NCBI GenBank assembly: GCA_041402005.1
Contig: JAWKTB010000005.1
Location: 62,001 to 126,000, forward strand
Source: JAJRXR01 sp041402005
Lineage (GTDB): Bacteria > Planctomycetota > Phycisphaerae > Phycisphaerales > UBA1924
Length of the DNA stretch: 64,000 nucleotides
Direction of reading: 5' to 3'
A program made the position numbers and the translations under genes. The notes below the pieces were generated by a model that was given only the letters and a program-made list of their open reading frames with translations, was not told the DNA's origin and searched no databases. This document shows, piece after piece, positions 1 through 8,215 of this stretch (its first letter is position 1; every line of letters begins with the position of its first letter).

Positions 1-491
1 ATGGGCGTCCAGCGCGAGGCGAACTCGCGGAAGCCGGCGTCGATCTCGTCCTGGCTCGTCGGCGGGAAGAAGTAGAGCTTGTGCCAGACGGGCGAGCCCG
101 TGAAGCCGTTGACGACGCCGACGCCGAAGGCCTTGGCGGCGTCAGCCGTCGCGATCATCTCCTCGGCCGCTCGCTCGTTGACGCCCTCGGGCTCGCCGTC
201 GCCCCAGACGCGCTCGGGGACGATCGCCTTGTGCCTGGCGTCGATCGGATCGGAGACGGCCTGGCCGACGAGGTGGTTGGAGATGGCCCAGCACCCGAGG
301 CCGTGCTCGGCGAGGAGGTCGCGCTTCTGGCGGCAGTACGCGTCCTCGGAGAGGGCGCGATCGACCTCGAAGTGGTCGCCCCAGCAGGCGAGCTCGAGGC
401 CGTCGTACCCCCACTCGCTGGCCATCTCCGCGAGGGTGGCCAGGGGCAGGTCGGCCCACTGGCCGGTGAAGAGGGTGACGGGTCTGGGCAT
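1..491 (-). CDS. Sugar phosphate isomerase/epimerase, TIM-barrel type (partial, C-terminus off window)
   Basis: The reading frame opens with ATG at 491 and stays open to the left edge, so about 163 N-terminal residues are visible. It begins MPRPVTLFTGQWADLPL and continues with YDGLELACWGDHFEVDRAL and GLGCWAISNHLVGQAVSD. This is the typical N-terminal half of an AP-endonuclease-2-like TIM barrel (xylose isomerase-like family), with conserved GxDGLEL and AISNHLxGQ stretches. There is no signal peptide, so a cytoplasmic sugar isomerase or epimerase is likely. The substrate cannot be told. It is divergent from the MFS transporter gene that starts at 595, and three such barrel genes lie within the first 8 kb, which points to sugar or polyol catabolism. 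Confidence 0.8.
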   Translation of the reverse strand, partial: MPRPVTLFTGQWADLPLATLAEMASEWGYDGLELACWGDHFEVDRALSEDAYCRQKRDLLAEHGLGCWAISNHLVGQAVSDPIDARHKAIVPERVWGDGEPEGVNERAAEEMIATADAAKAFGVGVVNGFTGSPVWHKLYFFPPTSQDEIDAGFREFASRWTP

Positions 492-547
492 GGCTGGGCT
501 CCTCGGGCCCGATGGTACACGCGGGGATCATCGCGGCGGTGAATCCA

Positions 548-555
548 TGTAGACT
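548..555 (+). promoter_or_regulatory. Putative -10 element TGTAGACT
   Basis: TGTAGACT lies 39 bases before the ATG of the MFS transporter. The same octamer precedes the genes starting at 24898 and 33524, and TAGACT alone precedes those at 8144 (minus strand) and 51696. No clear -35 is visible here, so this rests on recurrence of the motif. Confidence 0.35.
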
Positions 556-594
556 CGCCGCTCCCCGGGGCCATCGGGGACGCGGGAGACCACG

Positions 595-1937
595 ATGTCG
601 GATCAGCCAGGCGCCCGTTCCGGACCGGTCGTGATCACGCTGCTGTCGGTGATGATGTTCTTGCAGTTCTTCCTGTGGGGCGCGTGGTTCGTGACACTCG
701 GGCCGTTCATGGGCGCCCGGGGGTTCGCCGGCGTGGACATCGCCAATGCGTACTCGACTGCGCCGGTGGCGGCGATCATCAGCCCATTCTTCCTGGGCAT
801 CATCGCCGACCGGTTCTTCCCGAGCCAGGTCGTGATGGGAGTGCTGCACCTCGTCGGCGGGGTGATGTTGATGCTGGCGCCGACGGTTGCTGGGCAGGGG
901 ACGGAGAACGCATGGCCGTTCATCGGCATCCTGCTGGCGCACATGCTCTGCTACATGCCGACGCTTGGGCTGTCGAACGCGGTAGCCTTCCACGCGATGG
1001 CCAACCCGGAGAAGCGGTTCCCGTCGTGCGGGTGTGAGGACGATCGGGTGGATCGTGGCGGGGGTTCGGCGTGGAGTTTGCTGGCGGCGCGTCTGGCGCG
1101 CCCAGACAGCGGGGCTGAAGCGATGCCGACGCCGAAGGCCCGGGCATCCCGTGCCCGCGTTCTTCTACGTCGCCGAGCCTCTGGCATGTTGCTGGGGGTG
1201 TTCAGCTTCCTGCTGCCCCACACGCGAAAGCAGCCAGGGCGAGGCGTTGGCTTCAATGGATGATCCTGGGCCTGGATTCCCTGAAGCTGCTCGCGAGTCC
1301 GGTCGTTCGCGGTGTTCATCCTGTGCTCGATGCTGATCTGCATCCCGCTGGCCACGTACTACAGCTTCGCGGCGACGACTTTCGCAGGCGCGGCGGGCGT
1401 CGAGAACGTCCCGTCAAGATGACTTTCGGGCAGATGTCCGAGATCTTCTTCATGCTCGTGATGCCGCTGTTCTTCATCCGCCTGGGCGTCAAGTGGATGC
1501 TGGCGGTCGGCATGCTCGCGTGGGTGGTGCGCTATGGCCTCTTCGCCGGCGCGTGGGCGGGGGCGGGCGGCGAGCACATCACCTGGATGATCCTCGGTGG
1601 CATCATCCTCCACGGCATCTGCTACGACTTCTTCTTCGTCACCGGCCAGATCTACACAGAACGCACCGCGCCGCCCGAGGTCCGAGCTCAGGCGCAGGGC
1701 TTCCTCGTGCTGGTCACCCAGGGCGTCGGCATGCTCATCGGCAACCAGGTCTTTGGGCGCCTCGTCGATCACTACTCGAGCGAGACCGGTACGGACTGGC
1801 GGACCGTCTGGGCGATCCCGGCGGGGTTCGCGTTCCTCGTGTTGATCCTCTTCATCGCGCTGTTCAAGAACCAGCCCACGCGTGGCGGTGTGAGCGTGGA
1901 GCAGGCGGAGGGCGAGGCGCCTGCGGGGCTGCCCTGA
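595..1937 (+). pseudogene. MFS transporter, nucleoside:H+ symporter type, broken by several frameshifts
   Basis: The N-terminal part is intact from ATG 595 to about 1020 and shows membrane segments such as MFLQFFLWGAWFVTLGPF and AAIISPFFLGIIADRFF. These resemble the nucleoside:H+ symporter branch of the MFS. The middle, about 1020-1420, changes frame at least four times. Fragments TIGWIVAG (frame 2), ILGLDSLKLLAS (frame 3) and VFILCSMLICIPLATYYSF (frame 1) can be joined into one plausible protein. From 1423 frame 3 gives an intact C-terminal half (MTFGQMSEIFFMLVMPLFFI to APAGLP). Restored length would be about 445 residues, normal for the family. The breaks cluster in G/C runs, as in gabD and gabT, so sequencing or assembly error is at least as likely as true decay. 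Substrate is unknown; a sugar or nucleoside is likely from context. Confidence 0.7.
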
Positions 1938-1941
1938 GCGA

Positions 1942-2769
1942 TCAGACTCGGGCGCCGAAGGTGGTCGCGACCTCGACGCCCCGGCACACGTCCTCGACGC
2001 GGCTGTCGCCGGCCTCGCGCTCGATGATCACGTCGATCGAGGGCAGGCGCTCGCGGACGATCTCGAAGAAGGCTTTCCAGTCCACGCGCCCACTCCCGGC
2101 GAGAACCTCCTGGCCCCATGCGCCGGGTATCTCACTCGGCAGCGCGTCCTTCATGTGGGCCTGCACGACACGGTTTGCGAGCCGCGAGAGCCCGGGGATC
2201 GGCTCGCCCGAGCCATACAGAATCATGTTCGCGGGGTCGAAGTTCACGCCGACGTCACGCAGGGGCGGGGCGGCGAGCACGTCTCGCAGGGCGGTGGCCG
2301 ACTCCTGCCCGGTCTCGAGCGCGACTTGCACGCCTTGCTCGGCGAACGCCGTCGCAACCCGGGCGATCCTTTCCACCATCGTGGCGCGGAGCGGATCTGA
2401 CGCGTCCTCGGGGATGAACCCGGCGTGGAATGTGACGAGGCTGACGCTGAGCTCGCGGGCGATCCGGGCGTTCTCGCCCGCAGCGGCGAGGTTCGCTTCC
2501 CAGTGCTCGTCAGGACGCAGGCCCCCCGTGCGGCGGATCGAGTCGATCGTCGTGTAGTCCTCGCCGAGCGTCGCCATCATGCCGCTGGCGATCTGGATCC
2601 CGGCGTCCGCGAGCGATCGGCGGGTCTCGTCGAGGCGCCAAGCGCCCGTTCGGATCGGATCGAGCGCGAGCTGCACGAGGCGGAGGCCGCACGAGTGCAC
2701 GGATTCGGCGAGATCCGCGGGGGAACTAGGGCAAAGCGACCACGAGCAAACCCCGATCCGCGCGGTCAT
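1942..2769 (-). CDS. Sugar phosphate isomerase/epimerase (TIM barrel)
   Basis: The chosen start is ATG 2769 (MTARIGVCSWSLCPSSPADL). The open frame extends further upstream, but only into the divergent gene. The 275-residue product is a complete xylose-isomerase-like TIM barrel. GIQIASGMMATLGEDYTTID, LVTFHAGFIPED, VALETGQESATAL, VGVNFDPANMILYGSGEP and VVQAHMKDA supply the Glu, Asp and His positions that bind the divalent metal in this family (ALETGQE, NFDPAN, QAHMKD). No signal peptide is present, so it should be cytoplasmic. It converges with the MFS gene (4-base gap) and is divergent from the Gfo/Idh gene at 2852. This layout is common in planctomycete inositol or keto-sugar catabolic clusters. 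The exact substrate is not determinable. Confidence 0.85.
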   Translation of the reverse strand: MTARIGVCSWSLCPSSPADLAESVHSCGLRLVQLALDPIRTGAWRLDETRRSLADAGIQIASGMMATLGEDYTTIDSIRRTGGLRPDEHWEANLAAAGENARIARELSVSLVTFHAGFIPEDASDPLRATMVERIARVATAFAEQGVQVALETGQESATALRDVLAAPPLRDVGVNFDPANMILYGSGEPIPGLSRLANRVVQAHMKDALPSEIPGAWGQEVLAGSGRVDWKAFFEIVRERLPSIDVIIEREAGDSRVEDVCRGVEVATTFGARV

Positions 2770-2851
2770 TGACGCCCCTTCCCGATCAAGCCACGGCATG
2801 CTACCCTGGCGACCCCGCCGGACCCTGGTCGTCCGGCCCAGGAGTTTCGAG

Positions 2852-4180
2852 ATGAGCAAGACCCGACCGACGAATCTGGAAAGCCGACGCGAGTTCCTGG
2901 GCCAGGCCGCCATCCTCGCCGGGGCCGGGATGATGCTGGGCGCCGCCGCGGGGGCCGCCCCTGTGCCGCCGACCCGTCCGACCGTCACCGGCGGGAAGGT
3001 CCGCACCCCCAATGGCGACGAGCCGATCCGCATGGGCGTCATCGGCACGGGCGGCATGGGCACGGGGCACTGCGTCGCCTTCTCCACCTTCGGCCAGGAC
3101 GGGCGGGCGAACGTCAAGATCGTCGCGGTCGCCGACGTCTGCGACATCCACTCGGCCAACGCCAAGAACGAGATCGAGAAGCGCCAGGGCTCGAACACGG
3201 TCGACACGTACCGCGACTACCGCGAGCTGCTGGCCCGCGAGGACATCCACGGCGTGCTCATCGCCAGCCCCGAGCACTGGCACGCCCAGCACGCGGTCGA
3301 TGCTCTGACCGCGGGCAAGGACGTCTACAACGAGAAGCCGATGACCCTCCGCCTCGAGCAGGCGATGGACGTGCGCAAGGTCGTGCTCTCGCGCCCTGAT
3401 CAGATCTTCCAGGTGGGCACGCAGATGATGATGCTGCCCAAGTACCACCGGGCCAGCGAGGTGATCAAGTCGGGCAAGATCGGCAAGGCGACCTGGAGCC
3501 AGACGAGCTACTGCCGCAACTCGAAGGACGGCGAGTGGAACTACTACGGGCTCAACCCCGACTGGAAGCCGGGGGAGAACCTGGACTGGGACGCGTGGCT
3601 CAGCTATCTCGGCCCGCGCGAGTGGGACCCGAAGGTCTACGCCCGGTGGCGTCGGTACCGCGACTTCTCGACCGGGATCATCGGCGACCTGCTCGTCCAC
3701 GTGATGACGCCCCTGGTGCTGGCCCTCGACATGGGCTGGCCCACGCGCGTCGTCGCGACCGGCGGGCACTACATCGACAAGGACATGGAGAACCACGACC
3801 AGGTCAACATCAACGTCGAGTTCGAGGACGGGCACACGATGGTCGTCGCCGGCTCGACGAACAACGAGGTCGGCCTGGAGACCATGATCCGCGGGCACCA
3901 GGCGAACATCTACCTGGGCGATCGGCACTGCGTGATCCGCCCCGAGCGGATCTACGTGGACGACGTGGACGCCGAGACGATCGAGTGCGAGGACATCGGC
4001 AACGACCAGGATCAGCTCCGCCTGAACTGGCTGGAGAGCATCCGGTCGCGTCAGCCGGCGGTGAGCAACATCCACCTGGCGAGCCGCGTGATGGTGATCG
4101 TGGACCTGGCGACGCGCTCGATGTGGGACGGGCACGCGTACAAGTTCGATCCCAAGTCGATGCGTGCCGACCGTGCCTGA
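2852..4180 (+). CDS. Tat-exported Gfo/Idh/MocA family oxidoreductase
   Basis: The start is ATG 2852, just after an AGGAG at 2840-2844; the longer upstream frame lacks this context. The 442-residue product begins with a twin-arginine signal (SRREFLGQAAILAGAGMMLG). Next comes the Rossmann motif MGVIGTGGMGTG at about residues 60-71, then the family motif EKP in VYNEKPMTL. The C-terminal alpha/beta substrate domain includes DLLVHVMTPLVLALDMGWP. Members use tightly bound NAD(P)(H) to oxidise or rearrange sugars and cyclitols; Tat export fits a folded, cofactor-loaded periplasmic enzyme. It overlaps the following apbE by 17 bases and so belongs to a three-gene unit with apbE and a second Gfo/Idh gene. 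Confidence 0.88.
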   Translation: MSKTRPTNLESRREFLGQAAILAGAGMMLGAAAGAAPVPPTRPTVTGGKVRTPNGDEPIRMGVIGTGGMGTGHCVAFSTFGQDGRANVKIVAVADVCDIHSANAKNEIEKRQGSNTVDTYRDYRELLAREDIHGVLIASPEHWHAQHAVDALTAGKDVYNEKPMTLRLEQAMDVRKVVLSRPDQIFQVGTQMMMLPKYHRASEVIKSGKIGKATWSQTSYCRNSKDGEWNYYGLNPDWKPGENLDWDAWLSYLGPREWDPKVYARWRRYRDFSTGIIGDLLVHVMTPLVLALDMGWPTRVVATGGHYIDKDMENHDQVNINVEFEDGHTMVVAGSTNNEVGLETMIRGHQANIYLGDRHCVIRPERIYVDDVDAETIECEDIGNDQDQLRLNWLESIRSRQPAVSNIHLASRVMVIVDLATRSMWDGHAYKFDPKSMRADRA

Positions 4181-5117
4181 GTCGGGGCGGACAGCGCTGG
4201 AAGAGGCGCCGATCCTCCTGGCCACCAACGCGATGGGGACCCGCTTCGAGGCCCTCATCGCGGGGGTCGAGGTCGGGGTGTCGCCCGCGTCCGCCAGGGC
4301 GGCGGGCGAAGACGCTCTCGCCCTCGTGCGCGACTGGCATCGGCGCCTGAGCGTCTTCGATCGGGCCTCCGTCATCGCACGCCTCAACCGCGAGGCGGGG
4401 GACGGGCCCGTGCGCGCCGACGCGGAGATTCGGCGTCTGCTGAGGCGCTGTGTCGAGCTGTCGGATCAGACCGGGGGGGCGTTCGACATCACCGCCGGGG
4501 CGTTGATGCGCCGCTGGGGATTTCGTGACGACGACGACGGGGCGGGCGAGGGCGTGTGGGGCTTGGGCCTGCTCGACATCGACGACGAGATGGGGACCGT
4601 CGAGTTCCTCGAGCCCGGGGTCGAGATCGATCTTGGCGGTGTCGCGAAGGGGGCTGTACTTGACGAGGCCGTCGCGATGCTCCGGGAGTACGGCGTGACC
4701 TCGGCGCTGCTCCACGGCGGGACGAGCACGATCGTGGCGATCGGGGCTCCACCTGGCGAGCAGGCATGGCGCGTTCGCGTGGGCAACGAGCCCGGGGCGC
4801 CGATCGTCGACCTTCGGGATGCGGCGATGTCGGTTTCTGCGCCCTCGGGGCGGACGCGTCACGTGGGTGATGACGAGATCGGGCACATCATGGACCCCCG
4901 GGCCGGGCGTCCGGCCGATCGAGTGGTTGGCGCCGCCTGCGTCGGGGTGTGCGCGCTGGATACTGACGCCTGGTCCACGGCTCTGGCGGTGCTGGGCGAG
5001 CGTCCCAGCGTCTGCCCGAGCGAGCTGACGACGATCATCCACGACGCGGGCGGGTGGCGCGTGCACAGCGCCGGGCGTCGTCGGGCCATCCGCATCCCCA
5101 AGGAGTCCTCGGCGTGA
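4164..5117 (+). CDS. apbE: FAD:protein FMN transferase (ApbE family)
   Basis: The product has 317 residues, with a GTG start at 4164 inside the end of the previous gene. Family signatures are visible: TNAMGTRFEALI near the N-terminus, GGAFDITAGALMRRWGF, the glycine-rich IDLGGVAKGAVLDEAV, LLHGGTSTI, the Mg/FAD-binding HIMDPRAGRPADR, and TDAWSTALAVLG. ApbE enzymes transfer FMN from FAD to a Thr or Ser of a target protein. No signal peptide or lipobox is evident, unlike many ApbE proteins, so it may work in the cytoplasm. It overlaps both neighbours (17 bases upstream; GTGA downstream), so it is co-translated with two Tat Gfo/Idh oxidoreductases. No obvious flavinylation substrate gene is nearby. 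Confidence 0.85.
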   Translation: MPTVPESGRTALEEAPILLATNAMGTRFEALIAGVEVGVSPASARAAGEDALALVRDWHRRLSVFDRASVIARLNREAGDGPVRADAEIRRLLRRCVELSDQTGGAFDITAGALMRRWGFRDDDDGAGEGVWGLGLLDIDDEMGTVEFLEPGVEIDLGGVAKGAVLDEAVAMLREYGVTSALLHGGTSTIVAIGAPPGEQAWRVRVGNEPGAPIVDLRDAAMSVSAPSGRTRHVGDDEIGHIMDPRAGRPADRVVGAACVGVCALDTDAWSTALAVLGERPSVCPSELTTIIHDAGGWRVHSAGRRRAIRIPKESSA

Positions 5118-6346
5118 GCACACCCGGCGTTGATCGGCGCGAGTTCATGATCCAAGCCGCGGGCGGGCTGGTCGCCGCCGCCATCGTGCCCAACCTCGCC
5201 AGGGCGGCCCGCCCGTCGGGGATGGCGCCAGTGCGCGTCGGCGTGGTCGGCATGGGGCGCCAGGGGCGGTCGATCCTCGCTGAGCTGTCGGTGATCGAGG
5301 GCGTTGAGCTGGCGGCGGTGTGCGACGTGGACGAGCGACGCCTCGCGGCCGCCCAGCGCCGGGCGGCGGACGCCGCCACGTTCGCCTCCATCGACGATCT
5401 GCTCAGGGCGGACGCGGCGGACGCGATCATCGTCGCGACGCCGACGCACACGCACCGCGAGGTCGCGACGCGAGCGATCGAGGGCGGGCGCCACGTCTAC
5501 TGCGAGGGCCCGATCGCACACACGATGGACGACGCCGTCGCGATCGCGAGGGCCGCGCGGGCGACGGACAAGGTCGTCGCCGCGGGGCTCCAGGGGCGAT
5601 CCAACCCGGTCTACGACCTGGCGCGCACCTTCGCCAGGTCCGACTCGGTGCGCCACGTCGTCGCGATGCGGGCCCAGCACAACGAGAAGACAAGCTGGGT
5701 CAGCCCCGCGAGCGACCAGACACGATACGGCGAGCTGAACTGGCGCCTCGACCCCGAGCGCTCGACGGGGCTCGCGGGGGAGTGGGGAACGCAGCAGTTC
5801 GACGTCTTCCACTGGTACCTGGGGCGGTACCCGGTTCGTGTGATCGGGCACGGCTCGATCCAGGAGTACGACGACGGACGCAAAGTCCACGACACGATCG
5901 CGTGCACGCTGATCTTCAAGGACGGATCGGCATTGCAGTACGGCGCCACCCTGGCCAACTCATACGAGGACCAGTACGAGGTCTTCTACGGCACGAACGC
6001 CGCGATCAAGCTGGCGTGGAGTCATGGCTGGATGTTCAAGGAGGCCGACGCCCCGACGCAGGGGTGGGAGGTCTACGCGAACCGTCAGCAGTTCCACAAG
6101 GACGAGGGGATCACGCTGATCGCGGGGGCGACCAAGCTCGCTGAGCAGGGCAAGCTCAAGGAGGGCGTCGGTCTGCCTCACTCGTCGCTGTACTACGCCC
6201 TGGAGAACTGGATCGGGGCGATCTCGACCGGGGGCGAGCCGGCTTGCTCGATCAGCGAGGGCGCGCGCGCGACTGCGGTCGGCATCGCCGCCAATCGGGC
6301 GTGCGTCGAGGGCGCCTCGGTGGATATCGAACTGCCGGACGTCTGA
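5114..6346 (+). CDS. Tat-exported Gfo/Idh/MocA oxidoreductase with altered EKP motif
   Basis: GTG 5114 overlaps the apbE stop (GTGA), giving a 410-residue protein. The Tat signal is DRREFMIQAAGGLVAAAIVP, followed by the Rossmann motif VGVVGMGRQGRSIL. ALSO visible are the loop TPTHTHREVATRAIEGGRHVYCEGP and a C-terminal substrate domain (WGTQQFDVFHWYLGRYPVRV; TIACTLIFKDGSALQYGATL). The usual EKP motif reads EGP here, so the lysine that contacts cofactor and substrate in this family is replaced by glycine. The rest of the fold looks intact. It could be a non-dehydrogenase member or use another residue. It is the last gene of the Gfo-apbE-Gfo unit. Confidence 0.82.
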   Translation: MSTPGVDRREFMIQAAGGLVAAAIVPNLARAARPSGMAPVRVGVVGMGRQGRSILAELSVIEGVELAAVCDVDERRLAAAQRRAADAATFASIDDLLRADAADAIIVATPTHTHREVATRAIEGGRHVYCEGPIAHTMDDAVAIARAARATDKVVAAGLQGRSNPVYDLARTFARSDSVRHVVAMRAQHNEKTSWVSPASDQTRYGELNWRLDPERSTGLAGEWGTQQFDVFHWYLGRYPVRVIGHGSIQEYDDGRKVHDTIACTLIFKDGSALQYGATLANSYEDQYEVFYGTNAAIKLAWSHGWMFKEADAPTQGWEVYANRQQFHKDEGITLIAGATKLAEQGKLKEGVGLPHSSLYYALENWIGAISTGGEPACSISEGARATAVGIAANRACVEGASVDIELPDV

Positions 6347-6367
6347 GTCTGGTATACCGGGCGTCCG

Positions 6368-7147
6368 ATGAGCCGCGCCAGACTGCCACGACTCAAGGAC
6401 CTGCATCCCTTTGCCCGCCTGGGCGTGACGCTGCTGGTCCTGACGCTCGTCGGGGGGTACGTCGTCGCGGGGCTACACCTCCGATGGCATTACGACAACC
6501 GCGACGAGCGGGCGGGCTTCTCGCTCGACGACATCCGGGCGGCGTACCACGGCATCACCTCCGAGTCGCTTCTGCTCGCGGCGCTCAAGAGGGGGCACCC
6601 GGACGCGCTCGACGAAGCGGACCGCAAAGCCCTGACGGACTGGCTCGCCTCGGACCGGATCAACACCGACTACGACAACTTCGACCTGGGGGACCAGGCG
6701 CCGTCGGAGATCATCGCGACGTCATGCCTTGATTGCCACAGTCGTTCGGCAACCGGGGCCGAGGCATACTCCACGCTTCCCCTGGACAAGGCGGACGACG
6801 TCCTGAGCATCGCCTACTCGCGCGACGTGCAGCCGAGCCCGACCAAGATCGTCGCCGTCTCGCAGCACACGCACGCGCCGACGATGGCGCTGGTGCTGCT
6901 GGTCGTGGGGGCGCTGGGCGTGATGACGCGGTGGTGGGGGTGGCTCTCGGGTCTGGTCCTGGCGATCGGGGGCGGCGGGCTGCTCGCCGACATGGGGGGA
7001 CAGTGGCTCGCCCGCACGAACGAGGCGTGGGTGTATGCAATCGTCGTTGGCGGTTTCGCCTACGCGGGGTCGGTGATGCTCATGGGCCTGGCGGTGATCG
7101 TGGACCTCTGGCTGCCCGGCGGGCGGAGCCGCGTCTCCGATTCCTAG
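6368..7147 (+). CDS. Membrane-anchored protein with one c-type haem motif (CLDCH), function unknown
   Basis: The product has 259 residues. An N-terminal membrane segment at about residues 18-36 (LGVTLLVLTLVGGYVVAGL) is followed by a hydrophilic domain of about 130 residues carrying a single CxxCH at C120-C123-H124. Three further membrane segments follow at about 172-188, 191-209 and 222-246. HTHAPTM just before the second segment offers further histidines. The arrangement suggests a periplasmic mono-haem domain held in the membrane, possibly an electron carrier or haem sensor; I do not recognise the family. A TATACC box ends 7 bases before the ATG, so the transcript may be leaderless. It follows the Gfo/Idh gene by 21 bases, and a hairpin follows its stop. 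Confidence 0.7.
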   Translation: MSRARLPRLKDLHPFARLGVTLLVLTLVGGYVVAGLHLRWHYDNRDERAGFSLDDIRAAYHGITSESLLLAALKRGHPDALDEADRKALTDWLASDRINTDYDNFDLGDQAPSEIIATSCLDCHSRSATGAEAYSTLPLDKADDVLSIAYSRDVQPSPTKIVAVSQHTHAPTMALVLLVVGALGVMTRWWGWLSGLVLAIGGGGLLADMGGQWLARTNEAWVYAIVVGGFAYAGSVMLMGLAVIVDLWLPGGRSRVSDS

Positions 7148-7150
7148 TGG

Positions 7151-7169
7151 GACGGGCGTCTCGCCCGTC
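7151..7169. terminator. Perfect 8-bp hairpin between convergent genes
   Basis: GACGGGCG (7151-7158), loop TCT, CGCCCGTC (7162-7169). It lies four bases after the stop of the CxxCH protein gene and before the stop of the convergent gene. No T run follows on either strand, so it may be a weak or Rho-assisted terminator or a dispersed intergenic palindrome. Confidence 0.4.
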
Positions 7170-7208
7170 GCTCCTCCGTCTCGGTCTTTCGGTCAGCCAC
7201 TCAACTCG

Positions 7209-8144
7209 TCACGCACGCGGCTCGAGCAGTTCCTTGGTGAGTCGGATGCCCTCTCGCGGCGGGCGATCCTCTCCCTCGTACTCCACGCCGATGAAGGCGT
7301 GGTACCCCGCGTCCATGACGATCTTGAGCATGCGGTGGTAGTCGGTCTGCGTCTCCTCGCCCTCGTCGTTGAAGACGTGGCTCTTGGCGCTGACCGCTTT
7401 GGCGTAGGGCATCATCTCCTTGACGCCCTTGTAGCGGTCGTACCAGGCGGCCGGGTCGTCCTTGCGGTTCCAGTCGAGGCAGAAGTTTCCGAAGTCGGGG
7501 AGGGTGCCGCATCGGGGATGCCCGACCTTCTCCATGACGCCGGCGAGCCAGGCGCCGTTGGAGCTGAGCCCGCCGTGGTTCTCGACGATGACGTTCAGCC
7601 CGTACCCGTCGGCGTACTCGCAGAGGCGGCGCAGGCCGTCGGCGGCGAGGTCCTGCTGGTCCTCGTACGTGCCCGAGCTGGCGGCGTTGACGCGGATGGA
7701 ATGGCACCCGAGCGTGGCGGCGGCGCCGACCCACTTGTGGTGGTTCTGGACGGCCTGGGCACGCTTGGTGTCGTCCGGATCGCCGAGGTTCCCCTCGCCG
7801 TCGCACATGATCAGGAGCTGGCGGACGCCGTGGTCGGCGGCCCGCGTGTTGAGCTCCTTCAGGTAGGACTCGTCGGTCGCCTTGTCCTTGAAGAAGGAGT
7901 TGACGTACTCCATGCCCTCGAAGCCCATGGCGCTCGCCTCGGACGCGAAGTCGAGGTTGTCAATTTCGCCGGCGAACAGGGGCTTGTTGAGCGACCACTC
8001 GGCCAGGGAGATGCGGAACAGGGGGTCGGGCATGGGGCGAGCGTACCGGGCGGCGAAGGCGAGGGCGGTGGGGACGAACACGGCCCCGCCGACCCCGATC
8101 GCCCCCCGCCGCATCGCCTCGCGTCGGGTGATGGGCCTGTGCAT
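7209..8144 (-). CDS. Tat-exported sugar phosphate isomerase/epimerase (hydroxypyruvate isomerase-like)
   Basis: The product has 311 residues. It begins with a twin-arginine signal (ITRREAMRRGAIGVGGAVFV), then a xylose-isomerase-like TIM barrel: FRISLAEWSLNKPLFAGE, MGFEGMEYVNSFFKDKATDE, LLIMCDGEGNLGDPDDTKRA, NVIVENHGGLSSNGAWL, LPDFGNFCLDWNRKDDP and FIGVEYEGEDRPPREGI. The E in VENHGG, D in LPDFGN and E in GVEYEG are the expected metal ligands. This subgroup is common in planctomycetes. The reaction is probably isomerisation or epimerisation of a keto-sugar in the periplasm. It is divergent from argR with only 71 bases between them. TAGACT at 8156-8151 ends six bases before its ATG, suggesting a leaderless mRNA. 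Confidence 0.85.
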   Translation of the reverse strand: MHRPITRREAMRRGAIGVGGAVFVPTALAFAARYARPMPDPLFRISLAEWSLNKPLFAGEIDNLDFASEASAMGFEGMEYVNSFFKDKATDESYLKELNTRAADHGVRQLLIMCDGEGNLGDPDDTKRAQAVQNHHKWVGAAATLGCHSIRVNAASSGTYEDQQDLAADGLRRLCEYADGYGLNVIVENHGGLSSNGAWLAGVMEKVGHPRCGTLPDFGNFCLDWNRKDDPAAWYDRYKGVKEMMPYAKAVSAKSHVFNDEGEETQTDYHRMLKIVMDAGYHAFIGVEYEGEDRPPREGIRLTKELLEPRA

Positions 8145-8150
8145 GGGGCG

Positions 8151-8156
8151 AGTCTA
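8151..8156 (-). promoter_or_regulatory. Putative -10 element (TAGACT) placed for a leaderless transcript
   Basis: On the minus strand TAGACT is followed after six bases by the ATG at 8144. No good -35 is visible on this strand. Placement and recurrence of the hexamer are the only support. Confidence 0.35.
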
Positions 8157-8179
8157 CGGCGGGGCGGGGCGATCCCCGC

Positions 8180-8209
8180 TTGACATATTTATGCATCGAC
8201 GTGTATACT
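8180..8209 (+). promoter_or_regulatory. Sigma-70-type promoter of argR, with possible ArgR operator
   Basis: A consensus -35 TTGACA (8180-8185) and -10 TATACT (8204-8209) are separated by 18 bases. The argR ATG is at 8216, six bases after the -10, so transcription should begin at or next to the start codon. A GCATCG (8193-8198) / CGATGC (8214-8219) inverted repeat straddles the -10 and the start codon and is a candidate ArgR site. The promoter half is well supported, the operator half is inference. Confidence 0.7.
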
Positions 8210-8215
8210 CATGCG

